DNA of 64,000 bases from Pseudomonadota bacterium. GTDB taxonomy: Bacteria > Pseudomonadota > Alphaproteobacteria > Micropepsales > Micropepsaceae. Location: NCBI GenBank assembly GCA_021851325.1, contig JAJZDZ010000014.1:1-64000 (forward strand). Direction: 5' to 3'. The translations under genes were made by a program, and so were the position numbers. This document shows, in pieces, positions 9,204 through 19,366 of the stretch; the stretch's first letter is position 1, and the number at the start of each line of letters is the position of its first letter. Under the pieces are notes generated by a model. The model searched no databases. It was not told where the DNA came from and saw only the letters and a program-made list of their open reading frames with translations.

Positions 9204-9609
9204 GCTGCGCCTGCGGATCGACGCGCTGCTGGCCGACGAGCTTCAGCGGCTGGCGCAAAAGCCCGGCGTGAGCAAGGCTGCGATCCTTGAAGATGCGCTG
9301 CGTGCTTATCTTGATCACAGTGCCAGCCGGGATCTCGATGATCGTCTTAGGGTGCGCCTCGAGCAGATTTCGTCCCAGTTAAACCGCATCGAGCGCGGTC
9401 TGCACATTCTGCAGGAGGGCTTTGGGCTCTATCTGCGCTTTGAATTCATCGCTACAGCCGCGGTGGCGGATGGTGACGAGGCCGCCCGGGCCATCGGCCA
9501 TCAACGCTATCAGTCCTATCTGCGCGAGCTGGGTCGCCGGCTCGCCCACGCCCGCAGCTTTCGCGACGTCGTAATGGCGCAGGCGCAAGACGGAAAGAAT
9601 GCATCATGA
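9193..9609 (+). CDS. CopG/ribbon-helix-helix family protein of conjugation locus
   Basis: MKTELRLRIDALLADELQRLAQKPGVSKAAILEDALRAYLD RHH-like N-terminus; located between traG and trbB. Confidence 0.8.
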   Translation: MKTELRLRIDALLADELQRLAQKPGVSKAAILEDALRAYLDHSASRDLDDRLRVRLEQISSQLNRIERGLHILQEGFGLYLRFEFIATAAVADGDEAARAIGHQRYQSYLRELGRRLAHARSFRDVVMAQAQDGKNAS

Positions 9610-10598
9610 GCACGGAGGCTGAGGGTGAAGCCCGCGCCCGACAGGGCAGCATGTTGCGGACGGCGATGGGCGGAACCATCGGCAAGGCTCTGGCCGATCC
9701 GTGCGTACTTGAGATCATGGTCAACCCGGATGGTGTGCTCCGGCTTGACCTTCTGGGGGAGGGCCGGCGTGATACCGGCACCCGGCTTTCTGCCGCTGAG
9801 GCCGAACGCATCATACGGCTGATCGCCTCCCACATCAGAAGCGAGGCCCACGCCGGAAATCCCATCATCAGTGCCGAGTTGCCGAGTGGGGAGCGCTTTG
9901 AGGGGCTGCTTCCGCCCGTGGTCAGCGCGCCCTGCTTTGCCATTCGCAAGCCCGCGTCCAGACTTTACAGCCTGTCGGACTATGTCGCTGACGGCATTCT
10001 CAGCGCGGCCCATGCCGATCTTCTGGTCGAAGCCGTAGGTGCCCGACGCAACATTCTGGTCGCCGGAAGTACGAGTTCGGGCAAGACCACACTTGCCAAC
10101 GCCCTGCTTGCCGAGATCGCCAAGACCGGCGAACGCGTGGTTCTCATCGAAGATACCCGCGAACTTCGCTGTGCCGCCACCGACTGCCTGTCCTTGCGCA
10201 CCCGCGCCGGCCATGTCGATCTGGCGCGGCTGGTGCGTTCGACACTGCGTCTGCGTCCTGATCGTATCATCGTCGGTGAAGTCCGTGGTGACGAGGCGCT
10301 CGACATGCTGAAAGCCTGGAATACCGGCCATCCCGGTGGCATCGCCACAGTCCATGCCAATTCGGCGGCGGCCGCGCTTCTGCGTCTTGAGCAGCTGATC
10401 GAAGAGCGCGTCAGGCTGTCACCACGCGCCCTCATCGCCGAGGCCATCGATCTGGTCGTCTTCATTGAGGGCCGCGGACGGCAGCGACGGATAAAGACGG
10501 TTATCGAACTGACGGGGCTGGATGGTGATGGCGCCTACGCCTTTCGCCCCATTACCACTGACGCGTACGGAAGGAGAGCAAGTCATGGCATGGCGTAA
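9606..10598 (+). CDS. trbB: P-type conjugative transfer ATPase TrbB
   Basis: VAGSTSSGKTTLANALL Walker A, RIIVGEVRGDEALDMLKAWNTGHPGGIATVHANS. Confidence 0.95.
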   Translation: MSTEAEGEARARQGSMLRTAMGGTIGKALADPCVLEIMVNPDGVLRLDLLGEGRRDTGTRLSAAEAERIIRLIASHIRSEAHAGNPIISAELPSGERFEGLLPPVVSAPCFAIRKPASRLYSLSDYVADGILSAAHADLLVEAVGARRNILVAGSTSSGKTTLANALLAEIAKTGERVVLIEDTRELRCAATDCLSLRTRAGHVDLARLVRSTLRLRPDRIIVGEVRGDEALDMLKAWNTGHPGGIATVHANSAAAALLRLEQLIEERVRLSPRALIAEAIDLVVFIEGRGRQRRIKTVIELTGLDGDGAYAFRPITTDAYGRRASHGMA

Positions 10599-10911
10599 GC
10601 TTTATGCAAGCGTGAGCTTCTGGCTGACGACACTGGCCGTCCTGATCTGGGCACCGCCCGCCCTGGCCGTGGGTACCAATATGCCCTGGGAACAACCTCT
10701 GCAGCAGATCCTCGATTCAGTGCAGGGGCCGGTGGCCAAGATCATCGCTGTGCTTGTGATCATCGTCACCGGCCTTACTCTTGCTTTTGGCGAAACCGCC
10801 GGCGGCTTTCGCCGCATGATCCAGATCGTCTTCGGCATTTCCATCGCCTTCGCGGCATCGAGCTTCTTTCTGACCTTCTTCTCGTTCGCCGGAGGCGCGC
10901 TGGTGTCATGA
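10585..10911 (+). CDS. trbC: Conjugal transfer pilin TrbC
   Basis: Signal peptide plus two hydrophobic segments, position after trbB; GPVAKIIAVLVIIVTGLTLAFGE. Confidence 0.88.
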   Translation: MAWRKLYASVSFWLTTLAVLIWAPPALAVGTNMPWEQPLQQILDSVQGPVAKIIAVLVIIVTGLTLAFGETAGGFRRMIQIVFGISIAFAASSFFLTFFSFAGGALVS

Positions 10912-11165
10912 GCGCGGATGGCTTTGAAGTGGTCCTCCACCCCTCCTTGTGCGAACCGATCCTGCTCGGTGGCGCGCCGCGGGCGCTCGCCATTCTGAAC
11001 GGCACCCTGGCGGCCGCGCTGGGGCTTGGCTTGCAGCAGTTCGTACCCGGCCTGGTGCTGTGGCTCTTTGGCCATTCCCTGGCTGTGGTCATGGCCCGCC
11101 GCGATCCTGATTTTGCCCCTGTTCTGCTGCGCCATCTGCGTCATCGGGACTTTCTGTCATGTTGA
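10908..11165 (+). CDS. trbD: Conjugal transfer protein TrbD
   Basis: VLHPSLCEPILLGGAPRALAILNGTLAAALGL; position between trbC and trbE. Confidence 0.9.
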   Translation: MSADGFEVVLHPSLCEPILLGGAPRALAILNGTLAAALGLGLQQFVPGLVLWLFGHSLAVVMARRDPDFAPVLLRHLRHRDFLSC

Positions 11166-13588
11166 ACCTCGGCGAATACCGTCCGCGCTGCGACCGACTT
11201 GCGGACTACCTGCCCTGGGCCTTCCTGATTGCGCGGGGCGTCGTCCTCAACAAGGACGGCAGCTTTCAGCGCAGCTTCGGTTTTCGTGGGCCTGACCTGG
11301 AAAGTGCTACCGAAGCTGAACTGGTCGCGGCCTGTGCACGGCTCAACAATGTGCTGCGCCGCTTTGGTTCCGGCTGGGCTCTGTTCTTCGAAGCGGAACG
11401 GTTTGCGGCGGCCGGCTATCCGCAATCGCACTTTCCCGATGTGGCTTCCGCGCTCATCGATGCCGAACGCCGGGCTGCCTTTACCGCGAATGCAACCTGC
11501 CCGGAAGGAGAGCATTTCGAGACGGCCTATACGCTCACGGTACTTTTTCTGCCGCCGGTTGATCCGGCGCGGCGCGCCGAACAAGCCTGGATCCGTCGGC
11601 CGGGCGCCGGGCAGGGGCGCGACTGGCGTCAGGAACTGGACGCTTTCGTCGCCCGTACCGATGAGCTCTTCGATCTGCTCTACGCCATCCTGCCGGAGAT
11701 CGAACCTCTGGATGATGCCCGTACGCTCAGCTACCTGCATCGCACCATCTCGCCGCAACGCCACAACCTCGTGGTCCCCGAGACGCCTCTTTATCTTGAT
11801 GCCCTGCTGGTCGATACGCCACTCAGCGGTGGCATCGAGCCCATGCTGGGCGAGGCCCATCTTCGGGTTCTGACCTTGCTCGGCTTTCCCAACCGCTCGC
11901 GGCCTGGCCTCCTCGATGGGCTCAATCATCTGGGCGTCGACTATCGTTGGATGAGCCGTTTTCTGCCCCTGAATAAGAGCGATGCCAACAAGGTGCTGCT
12001 GCGGCTGCGCCGGCAGTGGTTCAACAAACGCAAATCAGTCGCCGCACTCCTGCGTGAGGTTCTGCATAACGAACCCAGCGTGCTGATTGACAGTGACGCC
12101 GACAACAAGCTCGTCGATGCCGATCTGGCGCTGCAGGAACTGGGGGCCGATCAGGTTTCCTTTGGCTATCTCACCACCTCGATCGTGGTGATGGACAAGG
12201 ATCCTGCCGCTGCGCGCGACAAGCTGCGCGCGATCGAGCAGGTGGTGCATGGTGCGGGCTTTACCGCCATCCGCGAAAGCCTCAATGCGGTCGATGCCTG
12301 GCTCGGATCACTGCCAGGACACGCCTATGCCAATGTGCGCCAGCCATTGGTGCATTCGCTCAATCTTGCCCATCTGGTACCGTTCTCGGCACTGTGGGCA
12401 GGCCCGCAAGGTGACGCCCATCTGCAAGGGCCGCCACTCTTCGTCGCCGAAACCAGCGGCTTTACCCCTTTCCGCTTTTCCACCCATGTCGGGGATGTCG
12501 GCCATCTGCTCATCGTCGGTCCCACAGGGGCTGGAAAATCGGTGCTGCTGGCCCTGATGGCGCTGCAGTTTCGCCGCTATGCCGGGGCGCAGGTCTACAT
12601 CTTCGACAAGGGCAATTCGGCGCGGGCCGCGGTACTGGCGGCGGGTGGTTGCCATCACCGCCTGGCCGACGCGGACGGACTGTCGTTTCAGCCCCTGCGC
12701 CATATCGACCGCGCGGCGGAACTGAGCTGGGCCTTTGCCTGGCTGGGTGCTCTTCTCGAACAGGAACGCGTCCACCTCGATCCCGAACTCAAGGAGCGTT
12801 TGTGGTCCGCACTCTGCAGCCTCGCCTCGGCGCCCGCCGAGGAGCGGACGCTGACGGGGCTTGCCGTGCTGGTGCAGTCCCAGCTCCTCAAGGACGGCCT
12901 CATGCCCTATACCCTCGAGGGCCCTTACGGACGGCTCCTTGATGGCGCCGAGGACCGTCTTGCACTGGCCGATCTGCAATGTTTCGAGACCGAAGCCCTG
13001 ATGGCGGAAGAGGGGGCGGTCAAGCCGGTCCTGAGTTACATCTTCCACCGTCTCGAAGCCCGCTTTGTTGATCGCCCGAGCCTTCTCATTCTCGATGAAG
13101 CCTGGCTCTTTCTCGACAATCCTCTTTTTGCCGCCCGCATTCGTGAATGGCTGAAGGTGCTGCGCAAAAAGAATGTCGCAGTCGTCTTTGCCACCCAGTC
13201 GCTGGCCGATATCCAGGCCAGTGCAATTGCTCCAGCCATTATCGAAAGCTGCCCGCAGCGCATCTTCTTGCCCAATGACCGCGCCCAGGAACCGCAGGCG
13301 CGCAGCGCCTATGAAAGCTTTGGCCTCAATACGCGGCAGATCGCGCTCATCGCCTATGCCGTGCCCAAGCGCCAGTATTACCTCCAGTCCCGACGTGGCA
13401 ACCGCCTGTTCGAACTGGCCCTCGGGCCACTTGCGCAGGCGCTGTGCGGCGCCTCTGACGGTCTGAGCCAGAAACTCATCGACGGGCTCCTTAGCGAGGC
13501 CGGTGCGGCGGAGTTTGCCGCGCGCTTTCTCGCCGCCAAAGGTCTTGACTGGGCCGGGCCCCTGATCGCGAACTGGGAGCTCTCGTGA
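11159..13588 (+). CDS. trbE: VirB4-family ATPase TrbE
   Basis: LLIVGPTGAGKSVLLALMALQF, LLILDEAWLFLDNP, ATQSLADI. Confidence 0.95.
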   Translation: MLNLGEYRPRCDRLADYLPWAFLIARGVVLNKDGSFQRSFGFRGPDLESATEAELVAACARLNNVLRRFGSGWALFFEAERFAAAGYPQSHFPDVASALIDAERRAAFTANATCPEGEHFETAYTLTVLFLPPVDPARRAEQAWIRRPGAGQGRDWRQELDAFVARTDELFDLLYAILPEIEPLDDARTLSYLHRTISPQRHNLVVPETPLYLDALLVDTPLSGGIEPMLGEAHLRVLTLLGFPNRSRPGLLDGLNHLGVDYRWMSRFLPLNKSDANKVLLRLRRQWFNKRKSVAALLREVLHNEPSVLIDSDADNKLVDADLALQELGADQVSFGYLTTSIVVMDKDPAAARDKLRAIEQVVHGAGFTAIRESLNAVDAWLGSLPGHAYANVRQPLVHSLNLAHLVPFSALWAGPQGDAHLQGPPLFVAETSGFTPFRFSTHVGDVGHLLIVGPTGAGKSVLLALMALQFRRYAGAQVYIFDKGNSARAAVLAAGGCHHRLADADGLSFQPLRHIDRAAELSWAFAWLGALLEQERVHLDPELKERLWSALCSLASAPAEERTLTGLAVLVQSQLLKDGLMPYTLEGPYGRLLDGAEDRLALADLQCFETEALMAEEGAVKPVLSYIFHRLEARFVDRPSLLILDEAWLFLDNPLFAARIREWLKVLRKKNVAVVFATQSLADIQASAIAPAIIESCPQRIFLPNDRAQEPQARSAYESFGLNTRQIALIAYAVPKRQYYLQSRRGNRLFELALGPLAQALCGASDGLSQKLIDGLLSEAGAAEFAARFLAAKGLDWAGPLIANWELS

Positions 13589-14298
13589 TGCGTCAGAAAC
13601 TTACCTGGGTGGGGCTTTGGAGCATTCTCTTTTGCACGCCAGTTGCGGCGCAAACCGCAGCCCCGGTGTTTGATGCGAGCAATTACAGCCAAAATCTTCT
13701 CATTGCCGCGCGCAGCCTCGTCCAGATCAACAATGAGGTACAGGCGCTGCAAAACCAGACCCAGATACTCGCCAACATGCAGCGCAATCTTGCCTCCGTG
13801 GGCGATGCAACGCTTGCGCCCCTCTTAAGCGACATTGGCGCACTCAACACGCTGCTGGCGTCGGCACAGGCGATCGCCTTTCGTGTCAGCGCCACCCAGG
13901 CCGCGCTCGCGGCCAGCTATCCGGACAGCTACACCGCCCCCGTGACCGCGACCGCCCTCGGTGCCGGGGCGCAGCAGCGCTGGGCTGATGCCATGGCGGC
14001 CTTCAAGGATGCACTTACCTTTCAGGCCCAGATCGTCGAAAACGTGCAGGCCGATGGCAGCGCTCTGCCCGCGCTCGAAAGCCAGGCGCAAAGCGCAACC
14101 GGCAATCTTGCCGCCAAAGAGGCCGGAAACCAGTTTCTTGCTCTGCTCGTCAAACAGCAGCTGCAGACCGAGGGGCTCCTTGCCGAAGAGGGACGCGCCA
14201 CGGCCCTCAATGCAGCACGCAAGGCCGAAGACGAAGCGGCCGCAGCGGCAGATTTTACGCAGTTCATCGGTAGCGCCAATGCCTATACGCCGGACTGA
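13585..14298 (+). CDS. trbJ: P-type conjugative transfer protein TrbJ
   Basis: Signal peptide, VFDASNYSQNLLIAARSLVQINNEVQALQNQTQ; synteny. Confidence 0.92.
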   Translation: MMRQKLTWVGLWSILFCTPVAAQTAAPVFDASNYSQNLLIAARSLVQINNEVQALQNQTQILANMQRNLASVGDATLAPLLSDIGALNTLLASAQAIAFRVSATQAALAASYPDSYTAPVTATALGAGAQQRWADAMAAFKDALTFQAQIVENVQADGSALPALESQAQSATGNLAAKEAGNQFLALLVKQQLQTEGLLAEEGRATALNAARKAEDEAAAAADFTQFIGSANAYTPD

Positions 14299-14304
14299 AC
14301 CGCG

Positions 14305-15498
14305 ATGAGCGACTTCAACGTCATCGATCACTTCCTGGCGGTGTTCATCACCTATATCGACAGTGGCTTTGGCCTCTTGAACGGGGATGTGGCTCAGCTC
14401 TCCACGCTCCTCATCTCGCTGGACATCACCCTTGCGGCGCTGTTCTGGACCCTCGACGGCGAAGCCCAGATGCTCACCCGGCTGATCCGCAAAGTGCTCT
14501 ATGTCGGCGCGTTTGCCTTCATCATCGGTCACTTCGAAAGCCTCTCAGCCCTTATCTATGCCTCCTTTGCCAGGCTCGGGCTTGATGCCACCAGCAATGG
14601 GCTTGCTGCCTCCGACCTCCTGCGTCCGGGCAAGATTGCCGGGGTTGGCTTCACCGCGGCCTGGCCGCTTCTGCTCGAAGCCGGCAAGCTCATGGGCTTT
14701 ACCACCGTCTTCAACCACATCATCACCATCCTGGTGCTCATGGGCGCCTGGTTCATCGTCGTGCTCGCCTTCTTTGTGCTGTCGGTGCAGCTCTTCATCA
14801 CCATCATCGAATTCAAGCTGACAACGCTCGCCGGCTTTGTCCTTGTTCCCTTCGCATTGTGGAACAAGACCGCCTTCCTGGCCGAACGGGTGCTCGGCAA
14901 TGTGATCTCGAGCGGTGTCAAGGTCATGGTCCTGGCGGTCATCATCGCCATCGGCGCCAATTTCTTTGCCACCTTCACCACCGCCCTCAACGGCCATGAT
15001 CCGGCGCTGGTCGATGCGATGAGCCTCGTGCTCGCTTCACTCGCCCTGCTCGGGATTGGCATTTACGGGCCGACGATTGCAGGTGCTCTGGTCACAGGCG
15101 GGCCTCAGCTTGGCGCCGGCGCTATGGTTGGAACCTTGGGTGCGGCGGCTGGGGCAGGGCTCTTTGCCGGTGGTGCCGCGATGGCAGGCGTGCGCGCCGC
15201 CGCGGCAACCAGCCAGGGCGCGATGCGTGCAGCAACCACGCTCGGTGGTGGCAGCGCCGGCGCAGGTAGCGCCCTTCCGGCTGGCGATCCTGGTGGTTTG
15301 GGTAGCGCCGCCTCGCCCGCAGGCGGCGCGCTGCACGGCGCGCCCCTGCCGGTCGCAGCCAAAGCACCAGCCTGGGCCATGCAGCTGCGTGGCCAGCAGC
15401 GCCGCCAGGCACAGCTTTCCGCCTTCAGTCAGGCGCTGCGTGGCGGCGATGCCGCGGCACAGGGAGCGGCGCCCGATCTTGGCTCAGGTGCGCCATGA
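14305..15498 (+). CDS. trbL: P-type conjugative transfer protein TrbL
   Basis: Polytopic membrane protein with Gly/Ala-rich C-terminus; synteny between trbJ and trbF. Confidence 0.92.
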   Translation: MSDFNVIDHFLAVFITYIDSGFGLLNGDVAQLSTLLISLDITLAALFWTLDGEAQMLTRLIRKVLYVGAFAFIIGHFESLSALIYASFARLGLDATSNGLAASDLLRPGKIAGVGFTAAWPLLLEAGKLMGFTTVFNHIITILVLMGAWFIVVLAFFVLSVQLFITIIEFKLTTLAGFVLVPFALWNKTAFLAERVLGNVISSGVKVMVLAVIIAIGANFFATFTTALNGHDPALVDAMSLVLASLALLGIGIYGPTIAGALVTGGPQLGAGAMVGTLGAAAGAGLFAGGAAMAGVRAAAATSQGAMRAATTLGGGSAGAGSALPAGDPGGLGSAASPAGGALHGAPLPVAAKAPAWAMQLRGQQRRQAQLSAFSQALRGGDAAAQGAAPDLGSGAP

Positions 15499-16208
15499 TC
15501 TTCCGTCGCCCTTTGGTGCGCTATGGCACCACGCCGGAGCCGGAGACAGCGTTTCAAAAGGCGGGCCAGCTCTGGGATGAGCGCATCGGCACGGCGCGCC
15601 AGCAGGCCCATAACTGGCGGCTGATCGCGTTTGGATCGGTTCTGGTATCGGTGCTGCTGGCGACCGGCCTGATCGTCCTCAGCGCTCAGAGCCAGGTGGT
15701 TCCCTTCGTCGTCGAAGTCGACCGTCGCGGGGGTGTGGTGCGGGTGGCCCCGGCGGTTCAGCACTATCACCCCAATGCGGCCCAGATCAGCTATTTCCTC
15801 GCCCGCTTCATTCGCGAGGTGCGCTCCCTGTCGAGCGATCCGGTGGTGGTCCGGCGCAACTGGCTCAACGCCTATGCCGCCGTGACGAGCCGCGGTGCGG
15901 CCCAGTTGTCGATCTATGCCAGGCGTCACAATCCCTTTGCCCATATCGGCGTGAACACGGTGTCGGTCGAGGTCAAGGATGTGGTGCGGATCTCTCGGGC
16001 TTCGTTTCAGGTGCGCTGGGTCGAGGACCACTACGCCCATGACAGCCTCATCGCCCGCACGCACTGGACGGCGGTGCTCTCGATCGTGCTGAGGCCGCCC
16101 AGAACCCTTGATGTGCTGCGCCAGAACCCGCTCGGGCTTTATGTCGATGATCTGCACTGGTCGCGCGATCTGGAACCGCAATCAGGCAGCGCAAGGAGCA
16201 AACCATGA
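15495..16208 (+). CDS. trbF: Conjugal transfer protein TrbF (VirB8-like)
   Basis: Single N-terminal TM, VPFVVEVDRRGGVVRVAPA, PLGLYVDDLHWSRDL. Confidence 0.94.
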   Translation: MIFRRPLVRYGTTPEPETAFQKAGQLWDERIGTARQQAHNWRLIAFGSVLVSVLLATGLIVLSAQSQVVPFVVEVDRRGGVVRVAPAVQHYHPNAAQISYFLARFIREVRSLSSDPVVVRRNWLNAYAAVTSRGAAQLSIYARRHNPFAHIGVNTVSVEVKDVVRISRASFQVRWVEDHYAHDSLIARTHWTAVLSIVLRPPRTLDVLRQNPLGLYVDDLHWSRDLEPQSGSARSKP

Positions 16209-17182
16209 CGGGAAAATTCTGGGCCTTGGTGCTTTGTGCACCCCTTCTCAGTGCCTGCGCGGCCCAGTCGCAGCGCGCCATTGCCAGCCTGCCAGCGGCG
16301 CGCTTCCATCTGGCCGAGCGCCTGACCACAACCCCGCGCGCGCGGGCTTTGCCGGCGCCGGCAGCCCCGCGCGTCTTTGGCCCGGTGTTGAAACTGCGCC
16401 CGCACAGGGCGCTGCCGCCGCCCCGTGTCACGGTCGCCCGCGCCAACGCCAAGGCTCTTCTCTCACCGCAGAGCGCGTTCTTTCGCGAAGCCGAGGCGAT
16501 CTATCCCTATGTGCCGGACGCCCTTTACCGGCTCTACGCTGCGCCCGACGAGGTCAGTGATATCGCGCTGGAGCCCGGTGAAACCGTGACCGCGATTTCG
16601 GCGGGTGACACCGTGCGCTGGACCATCGGCAAAACCACCAGCGGCAGCGGGCGCCACCAAGAGGTCCATATTCTCATCAAACCCTTCGCCGCCGGGCTTT
16701 CGACGGATCTTGTCATCCTGACCAGCCGGCATGTCTATCATCTGCTCCTCGCCAGCACCCGCCATCGCGCCATGCTCGCGCTGTCCTGGCGCTATCCCTC
16801 CGAACTTGTCCGTGCGCGGACGCGCACGCCCCTGTCCGTCGCTGCGCGCCCGCCGCGCCCTTTGTCCGGACTGAATTTCCGCTATGAGATCCGTGGCGCG
16901 CATACGGCATGGCGGCCGCAGCGGGTCTTCGATGACGGCCACAAGGTCTATATCGAGTTTTCCCGGCGCCTGGGCGACAGCGCGGCGCCGCCTTTGTTCG
17001 TGCTCGGCCGCAACAAGGATCCCCAGCTCGTCAATTACCGGGTTCAGGGCCGCTATTATATCGTCGACCATCTGTTTAAAGCCGCCGAGCTGCGTTTTGG
17101 CCGCGCACCGCAGCAGATGGTCGAGATCGTGCGTCGAGAGCCGCATGCGGCCCGTCGCAAGTCCCATGACAGCTGGTTCTAA
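16205..17182 (+). CDS. trbG: P-type conjugative transfer protein TrbG (VirB9-like)
   Basis: Lipoprotein-like N-terminus, LNFRYEI...PQRVFDDGHKVYIEFSR, NYRVQGRYYIVDHLF. Confidence 0.94.
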   Translation: MTGKFWALVLCAPLLSACAAQSQRAIASLPAARFHLAERLTTTPRARALPAPAAPRVFGPVLKLRPHRALPPPRVTVARANAKALLSPQSAFFREAEAIYPYVPDALYRLYAAPDEVSDIALEPGETVTAISAGDTVRWTIGKTTSGSGRHQEVHILIKPFAAGLSTDLVILTSRHVYHLLLASTRHRAMLALSWRYPSELVRARTRTPLSVAARPPRPLSGLNFRYEIRGAHTAWRPQRVFDDGHKVYIEFSRRLGDSAAPPLFVLGRNKDPQLVNYRVQGRYYIVDHLFKAAELRFGRAPQQMVEIVRREPHAARRKSHDSWF

Positions 17183-17184
17183 CC

Positions 17185-18258
17185 ATGCCGGCAGAAGAGC
17201 AGAAACCCGATTCGCCCGAACTGCGCCTGCGGGCGACACCGCGTCCGGTCACCCGGCTCAAGGGTACGCTCGTGGTCTCGGTCGCAGGCCTCTTCGGCGC
17301 GTTGCTTCTCGTTCTCATGCTCAAGGGTGTTCCCCCGTTAGGGCGCAGGACCAAGTCTCAGGACGGGCCTGCGCCTGTGCATAAGGCCCAATTGCCATGG
17401 ATGCTGGCCGATCTGCCCAGAAGCTATGCGCATATCCGCCACGCGCTCGCCAATCTCACTCCGTCTTTCACGCCCGCCCCAGCCTCCGTCACAGCAAACG
17501 CATCCGCGGCTCCCCTTTCGACGCCTGACCTCACCACCGCAACGCTGTCACCGCGGGCGCGCAAGAGAGCGCAAGAGGCCGCGCGCGCGGCCCGTGCCGG
17601 CGTCTTCTTTCCGCGCCTGGCTGCCGTCACATCAGCGAAGCCAGTGAGCGGGGAGCAGGAGAGGTCTCGCGTAATGTGGGCGCCCATGTCTGCCACGCGC
17701 TATGCGCTCGAGCCCGGCACCATCATTCCGGCCAGTCTCATCACCGGATTGAAATCGGATCTGTCCGGACCGGTGCTCGCCCAGATCACCGAAAACGTCT
17801 ATGACAGCATCCGCGGCGCTCATCTTCTGCTGCCGCAGGGCGCCCGTCTCATCGGCAGCTATGACAACCACATCGCCTATGGTCAGTCACGGGTAGAGGT
17901 GGTCTTTTCCCGCATCATCCTGCCCAACGGCGTAAGCCTTGCGCTCGGTCATCTTCCCGCCAGTGATGAGGCAGGCTATGTCGGACTGACCGGCGGCGTC
18001 GATGATCACCTCTTCAGGCTGCTCAAGGGCGCCGGCGTATCGAGCCTGCTTGGCATTGCCGCCGAGCAGGGCCTTGGTCTGGGTAACAGTCTTCTGGCCC
18101 AGGCATTGCGCCAGTCGGTCATCTCCAGTGCCAATCAGGGTGGTCAGGAGCTGGTGCACAAATCGATCAACGTGGCTCCGACCATCACCGTACCGCCAGG
18201 CACGCCCCTCGCGATCGTAGTCCAGAAAACCCTGATGCTGCCGGCCTTTCATGGCTAG
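17185..18258 (+). CDS. trbI: Conjugal transfer protein TrbI (VirB10-like)
   Basis: YALEPGTIIPASLITGLKSDLSGPVLAQITENVYDS, LLPQGARLIGSYDNHIAYGQSR. Confidence 0.95.
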   Translation: MPAEEQKPDSPELRLRATPRPVTRLKGTLVVSVAGLFGALLLVLMLKGVPPLGRRTKSQDGPAPVHKAQLPWMLADLPRSYAHIRHALANLTPSFTPAPASVTANASAAPLSTPDLTTATLSPRARKRAQEAARAARAGVFFPRLAAVTSAKPVSGEQERSRVMWAPMSATRYALEPGTIIPASLITGLKSDLSGPVLAQITENVYDSIRGAHLLLPQGARLIGSYDNHIAYGQSRVEVVFSRIILPNGVSLALGHLPASDEAGYVGLTGGVDDHLFRLLKGAGVSSLLGIAAEQGLGLGNSLLAQALRQSVISSANQGGQELVHKSINVAPTITVPPGTPLAIVVQKTLMLPAFHG

Positions 18259-18314
18259 CTCCGGCGCGCGGCGCGATCGCGTCAGAGCTGCTGGCAATAG
18301 AAGCGTAAGCGGGG

Positions 18315-18330
18315 CCGCAATTTTTTGCGG
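18315..18330. terminator. Short hairpin CCGCAA-TTTT-TTGCGG between convergent trbI and SMP-30 genes
   Basis: Perfect 6-bp inverted repeat in the convergent intergenic gap; weak as an intrinsic terminator because there is no clear U-tract. Confidence 0.3.
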
Positions 18331-18377
18331 ACGTCAAAGCTCGCGCCAGAACCCAAGCCTCTTCTTGCCGCGCAAAA

Positions 18378-19334
18378 CTAGATGAGCTCGGCCGGCAGGC
18401 GGAAACTCGCCAGATGGGTCAGGCCGAGACTGCCGATAAAGCAGGTGCGCCCATCGGCCCCACCAAAGGCGAGGCTGGTGGGAAGGCGCAAAGGGCCATT
18501 GACCTCGGCACACGCCACCAGGTGATCGACCTCGCCCGTTCGGGTTTCGATGCCACGGGCAAGGACCTCAAGAGCCGGCTCGTTGGCATCGCGATAAAGA
18601 CGATGGACATCACCGCGCGTGTCGATCACGAGAATCCCGTTCTCGCTGATCATGGTCACCCAGATGTTGCCGTGGCGGTCAAAGCTGAAGCCATCCGGAA
18701 GGGCGCCGCGGCCCAGATTGTCGGGACCGACCGTCTCCTTGGGACCAAGAGTGCCGTCGGACCTGATGGCAAAGCGGACGAGGCGGGCGTAAAGGGTCTC
18801 GACGGCGTAAAGATGACGGCCATCCGGAGAGACCTTGACCTCATTGGTGAGGCCAAGTCCGTCGGCAACGATCTGGGGCGGCCTCTGGGCGCCATCGAGG
18901 CGCAGGATGTAGCCGTCCGGCTGCTCTTGGCGCAGTGCCTCTGACCAGTGGCTCTTGCGCGTCATCACCGAGACCCAGATGCGCTCAGGCCCATCGGCGC
19001 AGGCATAATTGACCGCACCCAGCCTTTTTCCATCATAGCTCTCCAGCAATGTATGGGTGCGCCCGTCGGGCAGGATGAGGTGGACGGCGCCATCGCCGAT
19101 CCCGGCGACCACAAAACTGCCATCGGCTCTGCGGCTGAAACCATTGGGCTCGCCAATGCCATGGCCGAGAAGCTCGGGATTTCCATGTTCCCGCACGTGG
19201 GCAAGGCCGCCGCGCAGGTCCGAGGTCCAGATCCCGTCGCTCGTGATGACGACACATTCGGGACGCTCGAGCCCCTGACCATAGTGACCGAAATCTTCTG
19301 CCCTAAGCGAAAAGTCCCTCAGGCGCATCGACAT
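18378..19334 (-). CDS. SMP-30/gluconolactonase-like protein
   Basis: EVKVSPDGRHLYAVETLYARLVRFAI, LPDGFSFDRHGNIWVTMISENGILVIDTRGDV; start at MSMRLRDF. Confidence 0.85.
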   Translation of the reverse strand: MSMRLRDFSLRAEDFGHYGQGLERPECVVITSDGIWTSDLRGGLAHVREHGNPELLGHGIGEPNGFSRRADGSFVVAGIGDGAVHLILPDGRTHTLLESYDGKRLGAVNYACADGPERIWVSVMTRKSHWSEALRQEQPDGYILRLDGAQRPPQIVADGLGLTNEVKVSPDGRHLYAVETLYARLVRFAIRSDGTLGPKETVGPDNLGRGALPDGFSFDRHGNIWVTMISENGILVIDTRGDVHRLYRDANEPALEVLARGIETRTGEVDHLVACAEVNGPLRLPTSLAFGGADGRTCFIGSLGLTHLASFRLPAELI

Positions 19335-19366
19335 CTCCCTTGAACAGCCTCTGCCATCCTGCCGGC

